DNA of 64,000 bases from Orychophragmus violaceus (GCA_030180135.1 CM058230.1:100060439-100124438), one strand, 5' to 3'; numbered from the stretch's first letter, positions 1 to 13,119 are shown. Program-made: numbers and translations. Notes: a model not told the origin generated them from the letters alone.

Positions 1-2
1 CT

Positions 3-1030
3 GAGAAGGCGATTTCATCTCTGGCTGACTTGGTTGGTAAGGTCGTGACCATTGCTTTTGATCCGAACAAGGCTCAGAACAAAGACTTTGTGAGAGCAAA
101 AATATTGATGGACGTATCGAGGCCACTGAGGAAATCTAAGAAGGTCAATCTACCGAATGGCGAGTCCACTTCCATACAGTACTTCTATGAAAAAGTTCGG
201 AAATGATGCTACTACTGCCAGAGACTCACTCACGAGAAAGCTGTTTGCCCCTTTCTAGCCAGAGATCAACAAAAGTCTTCTCGCTCCTCCCCTGAGTCAA
301 CTTCCATCCCGCGCAACAAGGCCATAAAACCCATACTCTACAGCTCGGATCCTCTGTATGGTTTTCTAGATGAAAACCAGGTTGGCCTGAATCCTCTCTC
401 AGGCAGACCTCGGATAGCGGAAAAAGTTATGGAAGGTATGAGACAGTACCTGTTAGTGTCTAATGGAGAGTAGAGAATGATCCGTGAGGAGCGTGTCAGA
501 AAAACAGTCCGTGAGGCTGAATCTGACCCTATCTTAGCGAAGTCCGCTCTTCAACTGGAACCAATTCCTATGGTGACAAAGGACCTCAACCGCGGAAAGG
601 GTTTGGTTTTCGGATACGATACGGAAGACTCTTCATCATTATCTGAATCCTCGAGGCCCCAAGGTCAAAATTGCTTGCTGGAGCAATTAAAGCAGGAAGT
701 GTCCTGGATAGAAATCCTCACCTCTTTCAGATAATAGCTCAGCAATCTCCTACCACTACTAGTCCAACGGTTTACAGATTTGATAGCTCCTCAGATCAAT
801 CTTCCGGGACTAGTCTGGTGGAGAAAGGGAAATCTAAGGCAAGAAAAAGACCAGACAAAAGAACAAGAAGCTGAAGGTCAAGAGTGGCTCCCAATCCAAT
901 CCGTTTACACACATCAAGATGAGCTTGGAAAAAGGAGTTCTAGAAAAAAGAAAAGCGGTAGTCCAACTGGAAGTTGCATCCAAAGCTGCAAGGCTAACTG
1001 CATCAGAGATAGTCCCAAAGGAGGGACTAT
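3..1030 (+). pseudogene. LINE ORF1 fragment (DUF4283/zinc-knuckle nucleic-acid-binding protein)
   Basis: Reading from base 3, the translation resembles the C-terminal half of plant LINE ORF1 proteins: a basic stretch ending in the motif PLRKSKKVNLPNGE, then a CX2CX4HX4C knuckle beginning CYYC at 207-248. A TGA at 204-206 directly precedes the knuckle and a TAG lies at 471-473. The frame continues to about 734 and then shifts. In the family, ORF1 binds element RNA in the ribonucleoprotein. Here it is clearly inactive. Confidence 0.8.
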
Positions 1031-1040
1031 CCAAAGCGCA

Positions 1041-1799
1041 ATGAGTATACTCAGTTGGAACTGCCAAGGTTTGGGGGGTCCTCAAGGCTTGGCAGTTCAA
1101 AGACTCATGGAAATGCGGCGTACGTACTTCCCTGAGATCTTCTTTCTAATGGAAACGATGCACGACAGGAACACTCTTGCAGATATTATGGTATGGCTGG
1201 GTTATGATTTTGTACACACGGTTAACCCTATCGGATATAAAGGTGGTCTGGCAGTTTTTTGGAAGAAAAGCATTAGTGTAAATATTAACTATGCGGATAA
1301 GAATGTTGTTGATCTTCATGTACAGTTTGGTTCTTTGAGTTTCTTTGTTTCTTATGTTTATGGAAACCCCACTATTGGTCTGCGACACCTTGTTTGGGAA
1401 AGACTGAGCCGAATGGGATCAACAAGGAAGACAGCTTGGTGTATGGTCGGAGATTTCAATGAGATTTTGGAAAACTCTGAGAAAATAGGAGGTCCTGCAA
1501 GAAGTGATGCATCGTTTGTACCTTTCTCAGACATGCTTTCTTGCTGCGGAATGTCACAACTGCAAAGTTCTGGAAACAGTTTTACTTGGGGTGGTAGAAG
1601 AAGTAAGCTCTGGATTCAGAGTAAATTAGACCGCTGTTTTGGTAATAAAGGTTGGTATAACTCCTTTCCAGCTTCTAATCAAGCCTTTCTAGCAAAGCGT
1701 GGTTCTGATCACCGGCCAGTTTTAGTGAAATTTATGTCATCTCAAGATTCATACATGGGCTCCTTTAGATTGACAGAAGAACGTTGCACCAACCACTAG
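1041..1799 (+). pseudogene. LINE ORF2 N-terminus: APE-type endonuclease
   Basis: The probable ORF2 start is the ATG at 1041, because the next residues give the family's opening motif SILSWNCQGLG. Catalytic landmarks of the exonuclease-endonuclease-phosphatase fold follow in order: Asn in WNCQG, Glu in FLMET, Asp and Asn in GDFNEI, and the terminal SDHRP. In L1 elements this domain nicks target DNA to prime reverse transcription. The frame ends in a stop at 1797-1799 where the linker to the RT continues in another frame, so a frameshift has separated endonuclease from polymerase. Confidence 0.9.
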
Positions 1800-3648
1800 T
1801 GCAATCGGCAGTGGAGAAAGCTTGGAATCTGGGACATGGCCAGATTAACTCTAGTGTTTCTTCTCGACTGAGAAATTGCAGACAAGCTCTCAGCAAATGG
1901 AAGAAGGAAACAAATGCAAACTCTCATGACAGAATTAACAAGATTGAGGCAACACTAGAAATGGAACAATCTGCTCCAAATCCTTCGGCAGATAGACTTT
2001 ATGCTATAAAGGGTGACCTTCTTAAAGCTTACCGAGATGAGCAGAGTTTTTGGAAGAAGAAAAGTAGAGATGAATGGATCCTCAAAGGAGATGGTAGCAC
2101 AAAGCAGTTTCTTGCAGCAGTCAAAGGTTCCCGTTCAAGGAATGAAATCGTCAAGTTACTAGATGTAAATGGTAATCCTCAAACCTTTGAGGCTTCTAAA
2201 GGAAATGTAGCAGCTTCGTATTTCCAGAACCTTTTCACATCCTCTAATAGACTGGACTTTGGAGTTGTATTTGCTGAGCTTCCTCCGCGTGTTACACCGG
2301 GTATGAACGCAGTTTTGACTAGAAGAGTAACCTCGGAGGAGATAAAAGCATCAGTTTTTTCCATCAAAAAGACAGTGTCCCTGGTCCCGATGGCATGACA
2401 TGAATGTTTTTCCAACACTATTGGAACATTGAGGGCCATCAAATAACTGCAGAGATATCAAGCTTCTTTGAAACAGGCAGCTTTCCAACCGAATGGAACT
2501 ACACTCAGCTCTGCTTGATTCCAAAGAAAACTGACTCAACACTTATGAGTGATCTTAGGCCAATCAACCTCTGCTCCGTGATGTACAAGGCAATATCAAA
2601 AATAATTTCCGCAAGGCTCCAACCCTTCCTTCCAGATATTGTATCCCCTAACCAGTCTGCTTTTGTAGCGGATATGCTAATTTCAGAGAACATAATCCTT
2701 GCTCATGAGGCGGTTCACAGCTTGAGGACGAATGCCACAATATCCAGAGATTATATGGCAGCAAAGACTGATATGTCAAAGGCCTTCGACATAGTGGAAT
2801 GGGGATACTTAAAGGCTCTTCTATTGGCTCTCGGGTTTGACATAACATGGGTGGAGAGGATTATGTTTTGTGTAACAACAGTCACTTACACGGTGCTCAT
2901 AAATGGTCAACCTCATGGACTAATCCAACCACAGAGAGGTCTCAGACAAGGGGATCCGATATCCCCTTTCCTTTTTGTTTTGTGCACTGAAGGACTTACT
3001 TACCTCATGTATAAGGCGGAATCACAAAGTCTTCTCAATTGCATCAGATTCTCCTTGGATGGCCCGACTGTTCACCATATTTTCTTCGCCGACGACATCC
3101 TTTTCCTTTTCAAAGCTGACTTGGTAGAATGCGCAACCTTTCAATCCATCCTTACTCTCTATGGCGAGGTCAGTAGACAGGTTATTAATCTGGAAAAATC
3201 TTCCTTAACCTTTGGTAACCTTGTCCCGGATGATTTGAAAGTAAGCATTAAGGAAAAGCTAGGCATACAAAGTGAGGGAGGTGCAGGCACTTACCTTGGG
3301 CTTCCTGAATGCTTCAGTGGCTCAAAGGTGGCTATGTTGGACTATATCAAGGAAAAGGTGAAAGGGAGAATGTCAGGCTGGTACACTCGGTTCATTTCAC
3401 AAGCTGGCAAAGAACTGGTGCTCAAATCAGTTGCAATGGCGCTGCCAGTCTTCGCTATGACCTGCTTCAAGCTCCCCAAAACATCTTGTGATAAACCTTA
3501 CCTCGGCCATGTCTGCATACTGGTGGAATTCTTCAGAAGAAAAAGGGAAGATACACTGGTTGAGTTGGGAAAAGCTTTGCCTTCCCAAACCCTTGGGAGG
3601 TTTAGGCTTCAAAGATATTCCCATTTTCAACCAATCTCTTCTAGCTAA
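1784..3648 (+). pseudogene. LINE ORF2 middle: linker and reverse transcriptase
   Basis: Two overlapping frames carry the linker (1784-2398) and the RT core (2404-3648). RT motifs are plain: LIPKK and DLRPINLCS in the fingers, TDMSKAFDIVEW (motif A Asp), RQGDPISPFLF (motif B) and FFADD (motif C). A frameshift and stop lie near 2375-2403 and another frameshift near 3490. The active-site aspartates are retained, so decay is by frame disruption rather than loss of catalytic residues. Confidence 0.93.
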
Positions 3649-5102
3649 ACAGGCTTGGAGAATTCTCTCTGACGATAACTCTCTGCTTGGTAAGGTCCTT
3701 AAGAGCCGTTACTTCTCCTCCGGTTCCTTCCTTGCAGCTTCCTTGGGCTTAAGGCCATCCTACGCTTGGCGTAGTATTCTACACGGTAGAGATTTTCTGA
3801 CCAAAGGGCTGAAGCATATGGTGGGAAATGGAGAATCTATGTATGTATGGTCATCTCCTTGGATTGAGGATGGATCAATGCGAGCACCTCTTATGAAGAA
3901 CATCTCAGTCAACATAGACCTCCGAGTATGTGACCTGATAGACGCCAACTCAAACACTTGGGACATGAACTTACTATCAGAGCTGTTCTATCAAAATGAC
4001 ATAGATCTGATCAAAAAGATAAAACCGATCACAAACAGGCCTGACTTTTGGAGCTGGAAGCACAACAAATCAGGAGAATATTCAGCAAAATCAGGTTATT
4101 GGTTAGCCTATCAATCCAAGAAAGCAGAACTCATCCACGCTGCAAGTGAACTACCCTCCTTGAATGGTATAAAGCAGTCCATTTGGAAGATAAAAACAGA
4201 ACCAAAGATCATATCCTTCCTTTGGAAAGCGATGAGTGGAGCCCTCCCTGTTGCCGATAACATCATCTCTAAAGGTATGAAGCTAGACTCTAGATGTCAG
4301 AAATGTGGACTGGAAGGCGAATCAGTCAACCACGTTTTGTTCACTTGCACAATAGCTAGACAAGTTTGGGCCGTATCTCTATTCCCTGTTCCAGAAAACG
4401 GTTTTGATCAGGAATCCTTATACCAGAATCTGTTCACTGTTTTCACGATGGGGAACAATGTTACTATACCTTTGGAAACAAGAAGAGATTACCCATGGAC
4501 TCTTTGGACGCTTTGGAAGAATCGCAACACCTTCATTTTTGAAGGCATGAGCTTCTTAGCTACTGATACTTGTGAAAAGATTTTAGAGGAAGCCAATCAT
4601 TGGTTCCTAATTCATGTTATAGACATCTCTGACGCAACTAGAGAGCAGAACTCAATTGACCGTAACACTCTTGGTTGGCATCCCCCGGAAGAAAACTGGC
4701 GAAAATGCAATATAGGTTGTGCTTGGGATAAAAAAAAAAAAATATGGAGGAGCTTCTTGGGTCCTAAGCAACTCGGATGGAACGGTCTTGATGCATGCTA
4801 GACAGTCCTTTGTCAATATGTCCTCTCGCTTTGATGCTGCTTTTGAATGCTGGAAATGAACTTTTGAAAGTCTAATTAGCTTAAGGAAGGATATAGTCAT
4901 ATTCACAGGTGAGGAGAGTGAGCTAGTTGGTGCAATAAACAGGCCTCCTGTTTGGCCCTCCTTCAGGTACTATGGAGATTCCCTTAGACTCTTATTAGGA
5001 AATTTTTTGGAATGGAAGTGTGAAACAAGACTCATTTGGAAACAAAGGGCCTCGTTTGATTGCCCAAAGTGCGACCAAAGAGGATTTCTTCCAATCTTAT
5101 GA
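3488..5102 (+). pseudogene. LINE ORF2 C-terminus: zf-RVT and RNase H-like remnant
   Basis: The region 3488-4801 reads as the RT thumb/connection, followed by the cysteine-rich zf-RVT segment (CQKCG...ESVNHVLFTC...ARQVW) typical of plant L1 ORF2. An A-run at about 4731-4742 coincides with a frame change. After it, 4744-5102 reads as a decayed RVT_3/RNase H-like C-terminus with at least one internal stop. Plant LINEs commonly end ORF2 this way. Confidence 0.85.
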
Positions 5103-5233
5103 TAGACGCAATATCTTTTGATCTCTTGTCTATTGATGGCCGTCTTTTGTCATATGATTGTATGAGCTCCTGTTTTGGGTCCTTGGTTTGTATACAACAA
5201 TCTTTCACTTCATAATATAATCATTCAGCGTTT

Positions 5234-5247
5234 AAAAAAAAAAAAAA
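5234..5247 (+). other. LINE poly(A) tail
   Basis: A run of 14 A residues closes the LINE. It marks the 3' insertion boundary, about 380 bp upstream of the GIP1-like start codon. Confidence 0.9.
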
Positions 5248-5629
5248 TCCCTCTAATAATTGTATTTGTTATTTTTATCGAGTGTTGATCTTCTTCTTCA
5301 CAAAAATAACGGGTAGCACGAAAAACTGCAACGTTTAGCAATATTTCGTCCTGAAAAGGGTAAAACGGTCATTCTAGTTTGATCTAAGCGGCAGCATCTG
5401 AACGAAATTTCCCAAACCCTCGTCTCTTTAAGCCGTACTTCTTGCTTCTTCTCTGGACTCGAAACCCTAATTCCGTATTCGTTTTCAGGGTTTAAGATCG
5501 AAATCATTAGTCCATAGTAAACGTTTCACTACCTTCAATCCGTTCTCTCAAAGTATTCTATCGATTCTCGTTTTCTTTTTTCCTTTCCTTGTTCTTCCTA
5601 ATTCGATCCGTCGACCGTTGTGGTCGAAT
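5248..5629 (+). promoter_or_regulatory. Promoter and 5' leader region of the GIP1-like gene
   Basis: This is all that remains between the LINE tail and the start codon. It contains TC-rich runs (5440-5460, 5545-5600), typical of plant 5' leaders. I see no convincing TATA box. The basal promoter must lie here or partly in the LINE. Confidence 0.5.
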
Positions 5630-8600
5630 ATGGTGACGGGGTCTAGAACTGGCGGTATTGGAATGTATGAAAAAACAAGGGAGATGATCCGGTCGATAAA
5701 GGAAGTTGTGGGTAATCACTCTGAAGCCGATATCTTTGCTGTGCTGAAAGAAAAGAACATGGACGCTGACGAGGCTGTGCAGAAGCTGATATATCAAGGT
5801 TTCGATCTTCTCTTCTTTGAATCGTCTTCTTGAGAAAGTAGATTATTGGACTGTATAATTGTTGTATTGAATGATGTGATATTTTGTCTACCTTAGGATA
5901 TTATCATGATTCAGTATACAAATTTAAACCCTTTTCTGCTTCAACAGATTCATTCCACGAGGTAAGGAGAAAAAGGGACAAGAAGAAAGAGGCAACGTCT
6001 CAAGTATTTGATATGGTATCATATTTTTTCTTCTACTCTTTTCTGCATTTCATATGAATAAAGTGATGTTAGTATTTATGTCACTAGTGTATCATCTGGT
6101 GCTTAGCTGCACTTAAGGGCTGTTTGTGTTTAGTGGAGTCTGATTTTATTATGATATTTGTTATTTTGAGTAACTCCCAATTGAGATATTTTGCTTCCTT
6201 TCTATCTATCTATTCACTGAGTTTGCTGAATCCCTGAATTATGCTATCGGATTCATTAGGGCTTTCGGGTTCATCTTAGAGGTCTGAAACGTTAGGGGTT
6301 AGTCTCTTGATTAAGGAGGTCGCAAACCAATGTAACTTTTGATTGTTCGCATGTGTTCTTTGGCCTCAGGACACGACATTTGTGGAGTCTGCTGACAGAA
6401 GAAAACATTTTGAAAACACCTCTAAAGAGGTGAATTTTCGTACACACCCTGAGCATAATGTTCGGAGAGGAGACTACAATCAGAATCATTTTCCCAGGAA
6501 TGCAGCTCCTCGGAATGATGTTCCTAAGAACCCCGCTGCTGGTAACTAATTATGATGACCATTTTCTTCCCATTTCTTCTCGTCTCTGTGCTGAAGATAT
6601 TTGCTTAACTAGTTTTAAGTTGATGTTAACCCGTTCTTTCAAACACCTTTCACAGAGACATATAGTGATAAAAAGCACATCTGGCTAGAACCTAGAAAAT
6701 CAATTCCTCGACAAGGAAAAATAGAAATAAATGTAGCGAGATGCATTTTATCCACTAATACGATTTTTGTATTGAAGTGACGGGTTTTTGAGATCTTCAA
6801 GTTTCACAGAACTTACTGAATATAGGCATCTAGAAATCTTGTCTGCTGTCTGAATCGATTGTTAGTTTCACGCAACTGCAGGACCCAGCAGAGAGTTTCG
6901 TGTTGTTAGAGACAACATGTCCAATCTGATTGCAGAAAAAGAATTGAAGCCCACTTCTGCCCAGTCATCTGGATCAAATATTCGCGAAGAGGTTGCCATT
7001 CGAAACAAAAAGGGGTATGTTTGTTCTCATTCATTATACCCTGTTGGCCATATTCTATATGATTCTATTAGTTAACGTGCCATAGTTTATTTGTACGTTT
7101 GAAATGGGTTTTGTCAGTGATATATTTTTATAGTACTAGAATTCACTTTAGTAGAATCGTTTTGCGGAGACTTAGGAAAGTTGTGCACTTTCGAGACGAG
7201 TCATAATCAGATTTGTGGCAATGATCTGCTAAAAGTTGAAAGGGTTATTATGTTTACTTGTTAGTTATTATTCCCCACAAGTGTAAGCTTTCTACAAAAT
7301 GGTGTTATCCTTCATCCTAAAGAAGATATTCTGAACTCAAATAAGCTAAATATGAATGTTGTTCTATGGTTTTGCAGCTCATCAGGTGGTTCTGTAGATC
7401 ATCAGCCATATGGGGAGAATGGAGCTCGTAGGAGGTCCAGGCAGACTGGACCTGTTCCTCTGCGTCGTCCTACAAGAAAAGAACTCTATGAGGGAAGGCA
7501 GACAGTTCATGATGTTACTGTGCCATCAAGTAATTCTGTGCTTGGTGTATATTCGTCTTCTTCGGATCCAGTACATGTACCATCTCCTGATTCTAGATCA
7601 TCAGCTGTTGGAGCTATCAGACGTGAAGTTAGGGGTGTAGGTAGTGGTGGAAAACCTTCTGAAAAAGTTTTGAAAGATTCATCTGCATCTGGATCGTTGG
7701 TGGAGTCTGCAATTAGAAGAGATGTTCGAAAAGCATATAGACCAATATCCCCAATTTCTAAGATGGATCAAGGCAGTCAAGCTAATGCGCGAGAGTCTGT
7801 TATACCCAATCATAGGTCTCTTCGGAACAGTCAGCATGGGAGTAGAAGCTACCAATATGTTAGAACACAACAGCAAGCTGGTGGTCATCCAAAAGGTAGT
7901 TTTGCTACCTATTTTAGCGAATGTAACGGATTGTGGTGCTTTTTTTACATGATTCATGCTAACCAAGTTGCCCTAGGAAAAAGTTTTCACTTCGTTTATT
8001 TAATGTTATGCTTTTAGTGTAACTTTTTCTTCGGGTGAACAATCGCCAGGTGTCTTTTAATTTATCTGATGTTCTGGTGCAAGACCTGTTTTTGTCATGA
8101 TACTGATGGACTTCTTAAACTTCTATTTCACGCAGGATTTTCTCAGAATAAACAGTGGAAACCTAAATCTAATCAGAGATCTAGTGAAAATAACCCTGGA
8201 GTTATTGGAACTTCTAAAAAGTCTCGTGGTCTTCCCACTGATAATTCCATAGACATGGAATCAGAAACTGTGAAGTTGCAGGATAAGCTTTCGCATGTTA
8301 ATATCAGTGAAAGTCAGAATGTTATTATTGCAGATCATATTCGTGTCCCAGAGACTGATCGCTGTCAGCTGACTTTTGGTAGCTTTGTTCTGGATTTTGA
8401 TCATTCAAATAATTCAGCATCTGGATTTGAGGAAGCATGCTCTTCACAAGAACTTAAACACAGTTTGCCCTCTCCACCTCCCGAGGAGTCAACCAATGAG
8501 GCTTCTGTCCCGAAGACCGTGGAAACTTTTGATAGTGAAGTCAGAAATTCTGGAGCTGGCTCACCGCCTCCTGTGTTAATGGCATCAGAGCAACAATTGT

Positions 8601-10000
8601 CTGAACAGAAGAACGCACCTAGATCTCCGAATGTGGATGAGTATGCGGAAATTGAATTCATCAGTGGAAACGGTCCTCCTTATTCTACTCTAGAACTGAA
8701 GCAGCAGCAATATCCTCTTGAACTGCACAAATTTTCAGTGAGTTTACTTTGTCGTAATATTTCAGTATAGAAAGTGTTTTAATGCTTAAGTGTTGCCACA
8801 ACTCTTTTAATGATAGTAGTAGGATATACGTGATCTATTACTTCTCTAGTGCTTTGGTGTTGGTCTCATGACATGCTCTTCATTCCCAGCAGGAATACGA
8901 TCCCCAAAGTGGTTATGACATGCCGTATTTCAGGCAAGCAATGGATGAAAACATGCGGGGACAAGAGGTGATTTCTCTTTTGTTAACGGTTCCACTAAAT
9001 TCATTAGAGATTTTTGCGGATATGAGGAGAATGGCACTTTGAATGTATCTTATTTTTTCTTTCCATGGCAGTAACTAATGTTTTATCCTTTTGGTCATGC
9101 AGCAAGCATTAAATCCGCACATGTTCAACAATGCCCCTGCCTCTACGATTCCTATGTTGCAGCAGCAACAGGCTCCTATGGCTCAGATGTATCCGCAGGT
9201 TCATGTTTCACAGTTTCCCAACGGCATGCCGTATCGTCAGTTCCTCTCCCCCATCTATGTCCCTCAAATGCCCATGCAAGGATACTCTGGTCCCATGCAA
9301 GGATACTCCGGTAATCCAGCAGCATATGCTCACCCTTCAAATGGCAATAGCTATGTGTTGATGCCTGGAGGCAGTTCTCACCCCGGTGCAAATGGCCTCA
9401 AGTATGGGATCCAGCAGTTTAAGCCAGTCCCTGGCGCAGGACCAACAGGTTTTGGGGCTTTACACAACCCTAGTGGGTATCAAATTAGTTCAGTCAATGT
9501 AATTGGTAATGGTCCGGGATTTGAAGATTCATCCCGCATGAAGTATAAAGACGGAAATGTATATGTCCCTAATCCTCAGGTAATGATGAGTTGGTTTCTG
9601 TTATTGGACATTTAGGCTTTGCCCGTTAACTTCTATCAGTCTTAAGTCTTATTTTGGTTTCTTTCTTTGACACCAGGCTGAGACTTCTGAAATATGGATG
9701 CAAAATTCAAGAGATCTCTCAGGTCTTCAGTCTACCCCATATTACAACATTGCTGGACAAACGCCTCATGGTGCTTACTTGCCATCCTTCAACTCTCCTC
9801 AAGTTCAACCATCTCATGTGCAGTTCCAAGGCGTCTTTCACTCGCCACAGCCTGGTTCAATGGCGAATCCGCACCATATGGGGTCTGGACTTTCTGGTAA
9901 CATTGGGCTCGGAGTTGCTCCATCTCCTTCTCCGGTTCAAGTCGGTGCTTATCAGCAGCAACCACAGCTTGGTCATCTTAACTGGCCAGCAAACTTCTGA
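5630..10000 (+). CDS. GBF-interacting protein 1-like protein (DUF1296/GIP1_N family), nine exons
   Basis: My spliced model joins 5630-5798, 5948-6015, 6370-6541, 6882-7014, 7378-7895, 8136-8737, 8890-8967, 9103-9579 and 9677-10000. All junctions are GT-AG, phases agree, and the total is 2541 nt, encoding 846 residues. Residues ~12-75 form the conserved GIP1_N/UBA-like domain (RSIKEVVGNHSEADIFAVLK, then DSFHEVRRKRDKKKE). A second family motif near residues 415-443 reads VIIADHIRVPE...LTFGSF. The C-terminus is rich in Q, P, M, Y and G, with a short repeat MPMQGYSG/PMQGYSG. Arabidopsis GIP1 promotes DNA binding by G-box factor GBF3, and the family is thought to act in the nucleus as co-regulators or chaperones. 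From memory the closest relative is AT3G13990 (DUF1296). The 8889/8892 acceptor could shift by one CAG codon. The gene appears intact despite nearby transposons. Confidence 0.93.
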
Positions 10001-10620
10001 ACAAAATCTAACCTGTTTGTCTGTTGAATGAATCATAACAACAGCGTAAAGAAAATATTTGTTTTTCTTGTGAAACTATGCTTATTCCTATATTCAATGC
10101 ATAAAAGTCTCAGTTTTCGCAGTATGAATTGCTGTTTGCTTCTGTATCCTATCTTCTTCTGCAGGCTGTTTCCTTATAAAGCTTCTGAGGCAGACACAGA
10201 GAATGCCAATTCTCTTGACCCTACTCCTTATACCATCAAGGCATCAACGGTGCGCTAGTTTTGGCTTTAGTGAAAAAATCATTGTGCACAGTAGGAAGAG
10301 AATCTTTAATACCATGTGCTTGGTCGTTTTAGTGTTGTGCTTCTTTTAGAATACCCTATTCTCTTTTTAGTGTTTTGGGGATTTGATATGAGAGAGACTG
10401 CTGTTTCTGAGTGACGTTTCGAGGAAAAGATTGTGTTGTCATTGTTCTTCTTTGAGTTCTGTGTCATTCTTTTGTGTGCTTTTCTTTTCTTGGGATCCCC
10501 AAACATTTCTTTCATACACTCTCCCGGATTTTGATAAAGAAACATTGGTTCCTGAGCTTGACCCAGCTTTCTTTTATGGACCACTAACGACACATTGTTT
10601 GAAAATAAGTTCATAAGTTT
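10001..10620 (+). other. 3' UTR and downstream flank of the GIP1-like gene
   Basis: AT-rich sequence follows the TGA at 9998-10000. A pyrimidine tract with AG at 10150-10164 could be a 3' UTR intron acceptor. Short open frames here have no recognisable similarity. The exact poly(A) site is not determinable by eye. Confidence 0.4.
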
Positions 10621-11664
10621 GATTATCTTCTTGATTAATTTGATTTATAGTTATATTTTGTACAACATTTCACACTATGTCGTTATGACAACATGCCAAG
10701 AAGAATCTTTTTTTTTGTCAACTGCCAAGAAGAATCTAATTGATGGTGTTGTTGACATTTATGGAAAATTTAGGAGTTAGTTTAAGAAAACTGGTTTAGA
10801 ATCTTTAATCAAATGCCTAATTGTCACTTACCCTTTTGATAATTGATTGCTCGATCTTTATGGACTTCCAACTACTTGCCTTGAGTGATTTGGAGTAAGT
10901 AATACTCTTTTTTGTTTCATCTTTCACCAAGGTTCATTATTGTCTTCAATGATATGTGATAGGATCGTAGGAGTCAAAGCTAACAATATTTAGACTAGGG
11001 ATTATCTTACAAAATCCTAAGATTTGTTGAGTCTATGAATTATATTTTACTCAAAAAATGTTTGAGAGGCCTATAGACTAGGGGGTTAATCAATTAAGGG
11101 GTTTAGAATTAGAGTAGGTAACACCATCTAAATAATGGAAGTCTTTGTAGGGGAAATGATGGGCAATTTAGGCTCCTTCTTGACCCCATTTTCAGTTAAG
11201 CGTGGTGTAAAGGAAAATCAAGTCTAGTTCACTTCTATGTAACTGGAAAGTATTATGATTGATTTTGGGTTTTAAAGACCCTAAACCCTAGATTTAAGTT
11301 GTTGAAATTTTCTTATGAATTGTTTTATATATAAATTATGTCTCTTTGAGTTGATTAAAAATGGGAAACTCCTTTTGGGGCATGCACAAACACAGTATGA
11401 TTTTATGAGAAGCTGTCATTTTCTTATAGCCGCCGTCCACACATGCGTGCAAGCTCTGCCTGCAACTCTTGAATAATTTCCTCTTCCTTTTTGTCCAATA
11501 GAATAATTCATGCTTAATTTCCCCTTCTGTTCTGTGAATGTCTGAATGGTATCTGAACTAGGAAAAAATATTCTCAAGTGAAAATAAAATGTCTTATCGT
11601 TTCGTTTGATCTAAGACAAACAGATTAAACTATATAAGCAAATATCTGTTTTTTTGTGTATAAA
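10621..11664. other. Intergenic, no recognised feature
   Basis: AT-rich sequence without a credible ORF, splice pattern or repeat boundary. It runs up to the G-tract that begins the duplicated copia flank. Confidence 0.5.
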
Positions 11665-12080
11665 GGGGGGGGGGGGGAAATAGTAAAAAGTGTACGATGA
11701 TGGTGGGTCCGGCTAAAAAAAGAAGTGTTACGAGTTGGAAGTTTCGTAGATTCGAAGGGACGATCATTCTAAGAAATTATCTAATTTATTTGATTGAATT
11801 TATCGAATTTGTCAGAGAATTGTTCTTTTTGTTTTTAACAAAAACAATTAGAAAATCTGATACTTATCAGTTTTCTTTCCTTTATGTGTAGGTATATAGT
11901 TTACTTAATTTGGACGTGTTTGTAATCTTCTAACCTTTCCAGTACATCATCTAAGTGCATTTCCTTAGAACACCATTTATACCATTCGAATTTTTATAGA
12001 TTGTTTCTGTTGTACATATAAAGAGTACATGATCCTAAGGTAAGCACACAAATTTAAGAGCGAAATATTGATCAAGCATA

Positions 12081-12578
12081 TGTTATTGAAAAGAAACTTG
12101 TGTTGAAGATCAAAAGTGTACATTCTAGAGGATCAAAGGTGTACATTCAATAGGATTAAAGGTGTACACTCAAGAATAGTGTACGGACAGATCAAGTTTA
12201 ATCGTACACTAATCTGCGGGACTAAATCGACCAATGCAGAAAACGTGAAACAGTTTAATTTGATGTCGTAGAAAACAAGCATGATTTACGCTCTAGTGCA
12301 GTTGTACACTCTCGTCCATCCTTCCACTTGTAGCCCTTTTTACTTTAAATCTTGTTCGCAAGAACTATCACATGCTTAAATCTTGTCCACACAATAAGTT
12401 GTTACTAATAGCACTTGTAAAGCTACTTTCACTCTATTAGTAACGAAATTCAAATTTGAATCAGATCTATGGAGACTTATTTTCTTCTCCAATTCTCTCT
12501 CTAATCTCTCTCTTGTTCTTACTCTCTCAAACTCTTTATAATCATTTAATCTCTAGTATATACTCTTGAATTCTAATA
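12081..12578 (+). repeat. Extra copy of the E1 5' LTR (unit 1)
   Basis: Begins TGTTATTGAAAAG and ends just before a primer binding site. It matches the LTRs at 13120 and 17106. It contains about three copies of a short repeat built on AAAGGTGTACA(C/T)TCA. Confidence 0.75.
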
Positions 12579-12590
12579 TGGTATCAGAGC
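12579..12590 (+). other. Primer binding site, initiator-Met tRNA type (duplicate)
   Basis: TGGTATCAGAGC directly follows the LTR. It is the standard Ty1/copia priming site complementary to the initiator tRNA-Met 3' end. Confidence 0.85.
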
Positions 12591-13119
12591 ATAGATCATA
12601 TTGTTCATTTATTCTCTTCACACTTTTCAAACTCTTCATCGATTCTCTGTTCAGATTCTTCAATCTCTTCTCTACACTCATTTATGTTCTAGGGGGGGGG
12701 GAAATAGTAAAAAGTGTACGATGATGGTGGGTCCGGCTAAAAAAAGAAGCGTTATGAGTTGGAAGTTTCGTGGATTCGAAGGGACGATCATTCTAAGAAA
12801 TTATCTAATTTATTTGATTGAATTTATCGAATTTGTCAGAGAATTGTTCTTTTTGTTTTTAACAAAAACAATTAGAAAATCTTATACTTATCAGTTTTCT
12901 TTCCTTTTTTTTTTGACAACAGTTTTCTTTCCTTTATGTGTAGGTATATAGTTTACTTAATTTGGATGTGTTTGTAATCTCTAACCTTTCCAGTACATCA
13001 TCTATATCATTTATATCATTCGAATTTTTATAGATTGTTTCTGTTGTACATATAAAGAGTACATAATCCTAAGGTAAGCACACAAATTTAAGAGAGCCCA
13101 ATATTGATCAAGCATATCT

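Larger units (their letters stand above)
1..5247 (+). mobile_element. L1-type LINE, 5' truncated by the window edge, coding-defective
   Basis: A non-LTR retrotransposon in sense orientation. The order is ORF1 C-terminus with a CCHC knuckle, then ORF2 with apurinic endonuclease, reverse transcriptase, zf-RVT and RNase H remnants, then a short 3' UTR and poly(A) at 5234-5247. This is the usual domain order of plant L1 elements. Several frameshifts and stop codons break both ORFs, so the copy cannot be autonomous. The 5' end lies before base 1, so length and target-site duplication cannot be judged. Confidence 0.95.

Noticed and set aside
5948..5967. Use of the strong donor-like GAG/GTAAGG at 5962 in GIP1 exon 2
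   Set aside because: It would remove the conserved RRKRDKKKE segment and break phase with exon 3.
8401..8661. Minus-strand 86-residue frame
   Set aside because: It is the antisense shadow of exon 6 of the GIP1-like gene.
10306..10614. 102-residue minus-strand frame after the GIP1-like gene
   Set aside because: No family features. It lies in the gene's 3' flank and looks like chance.
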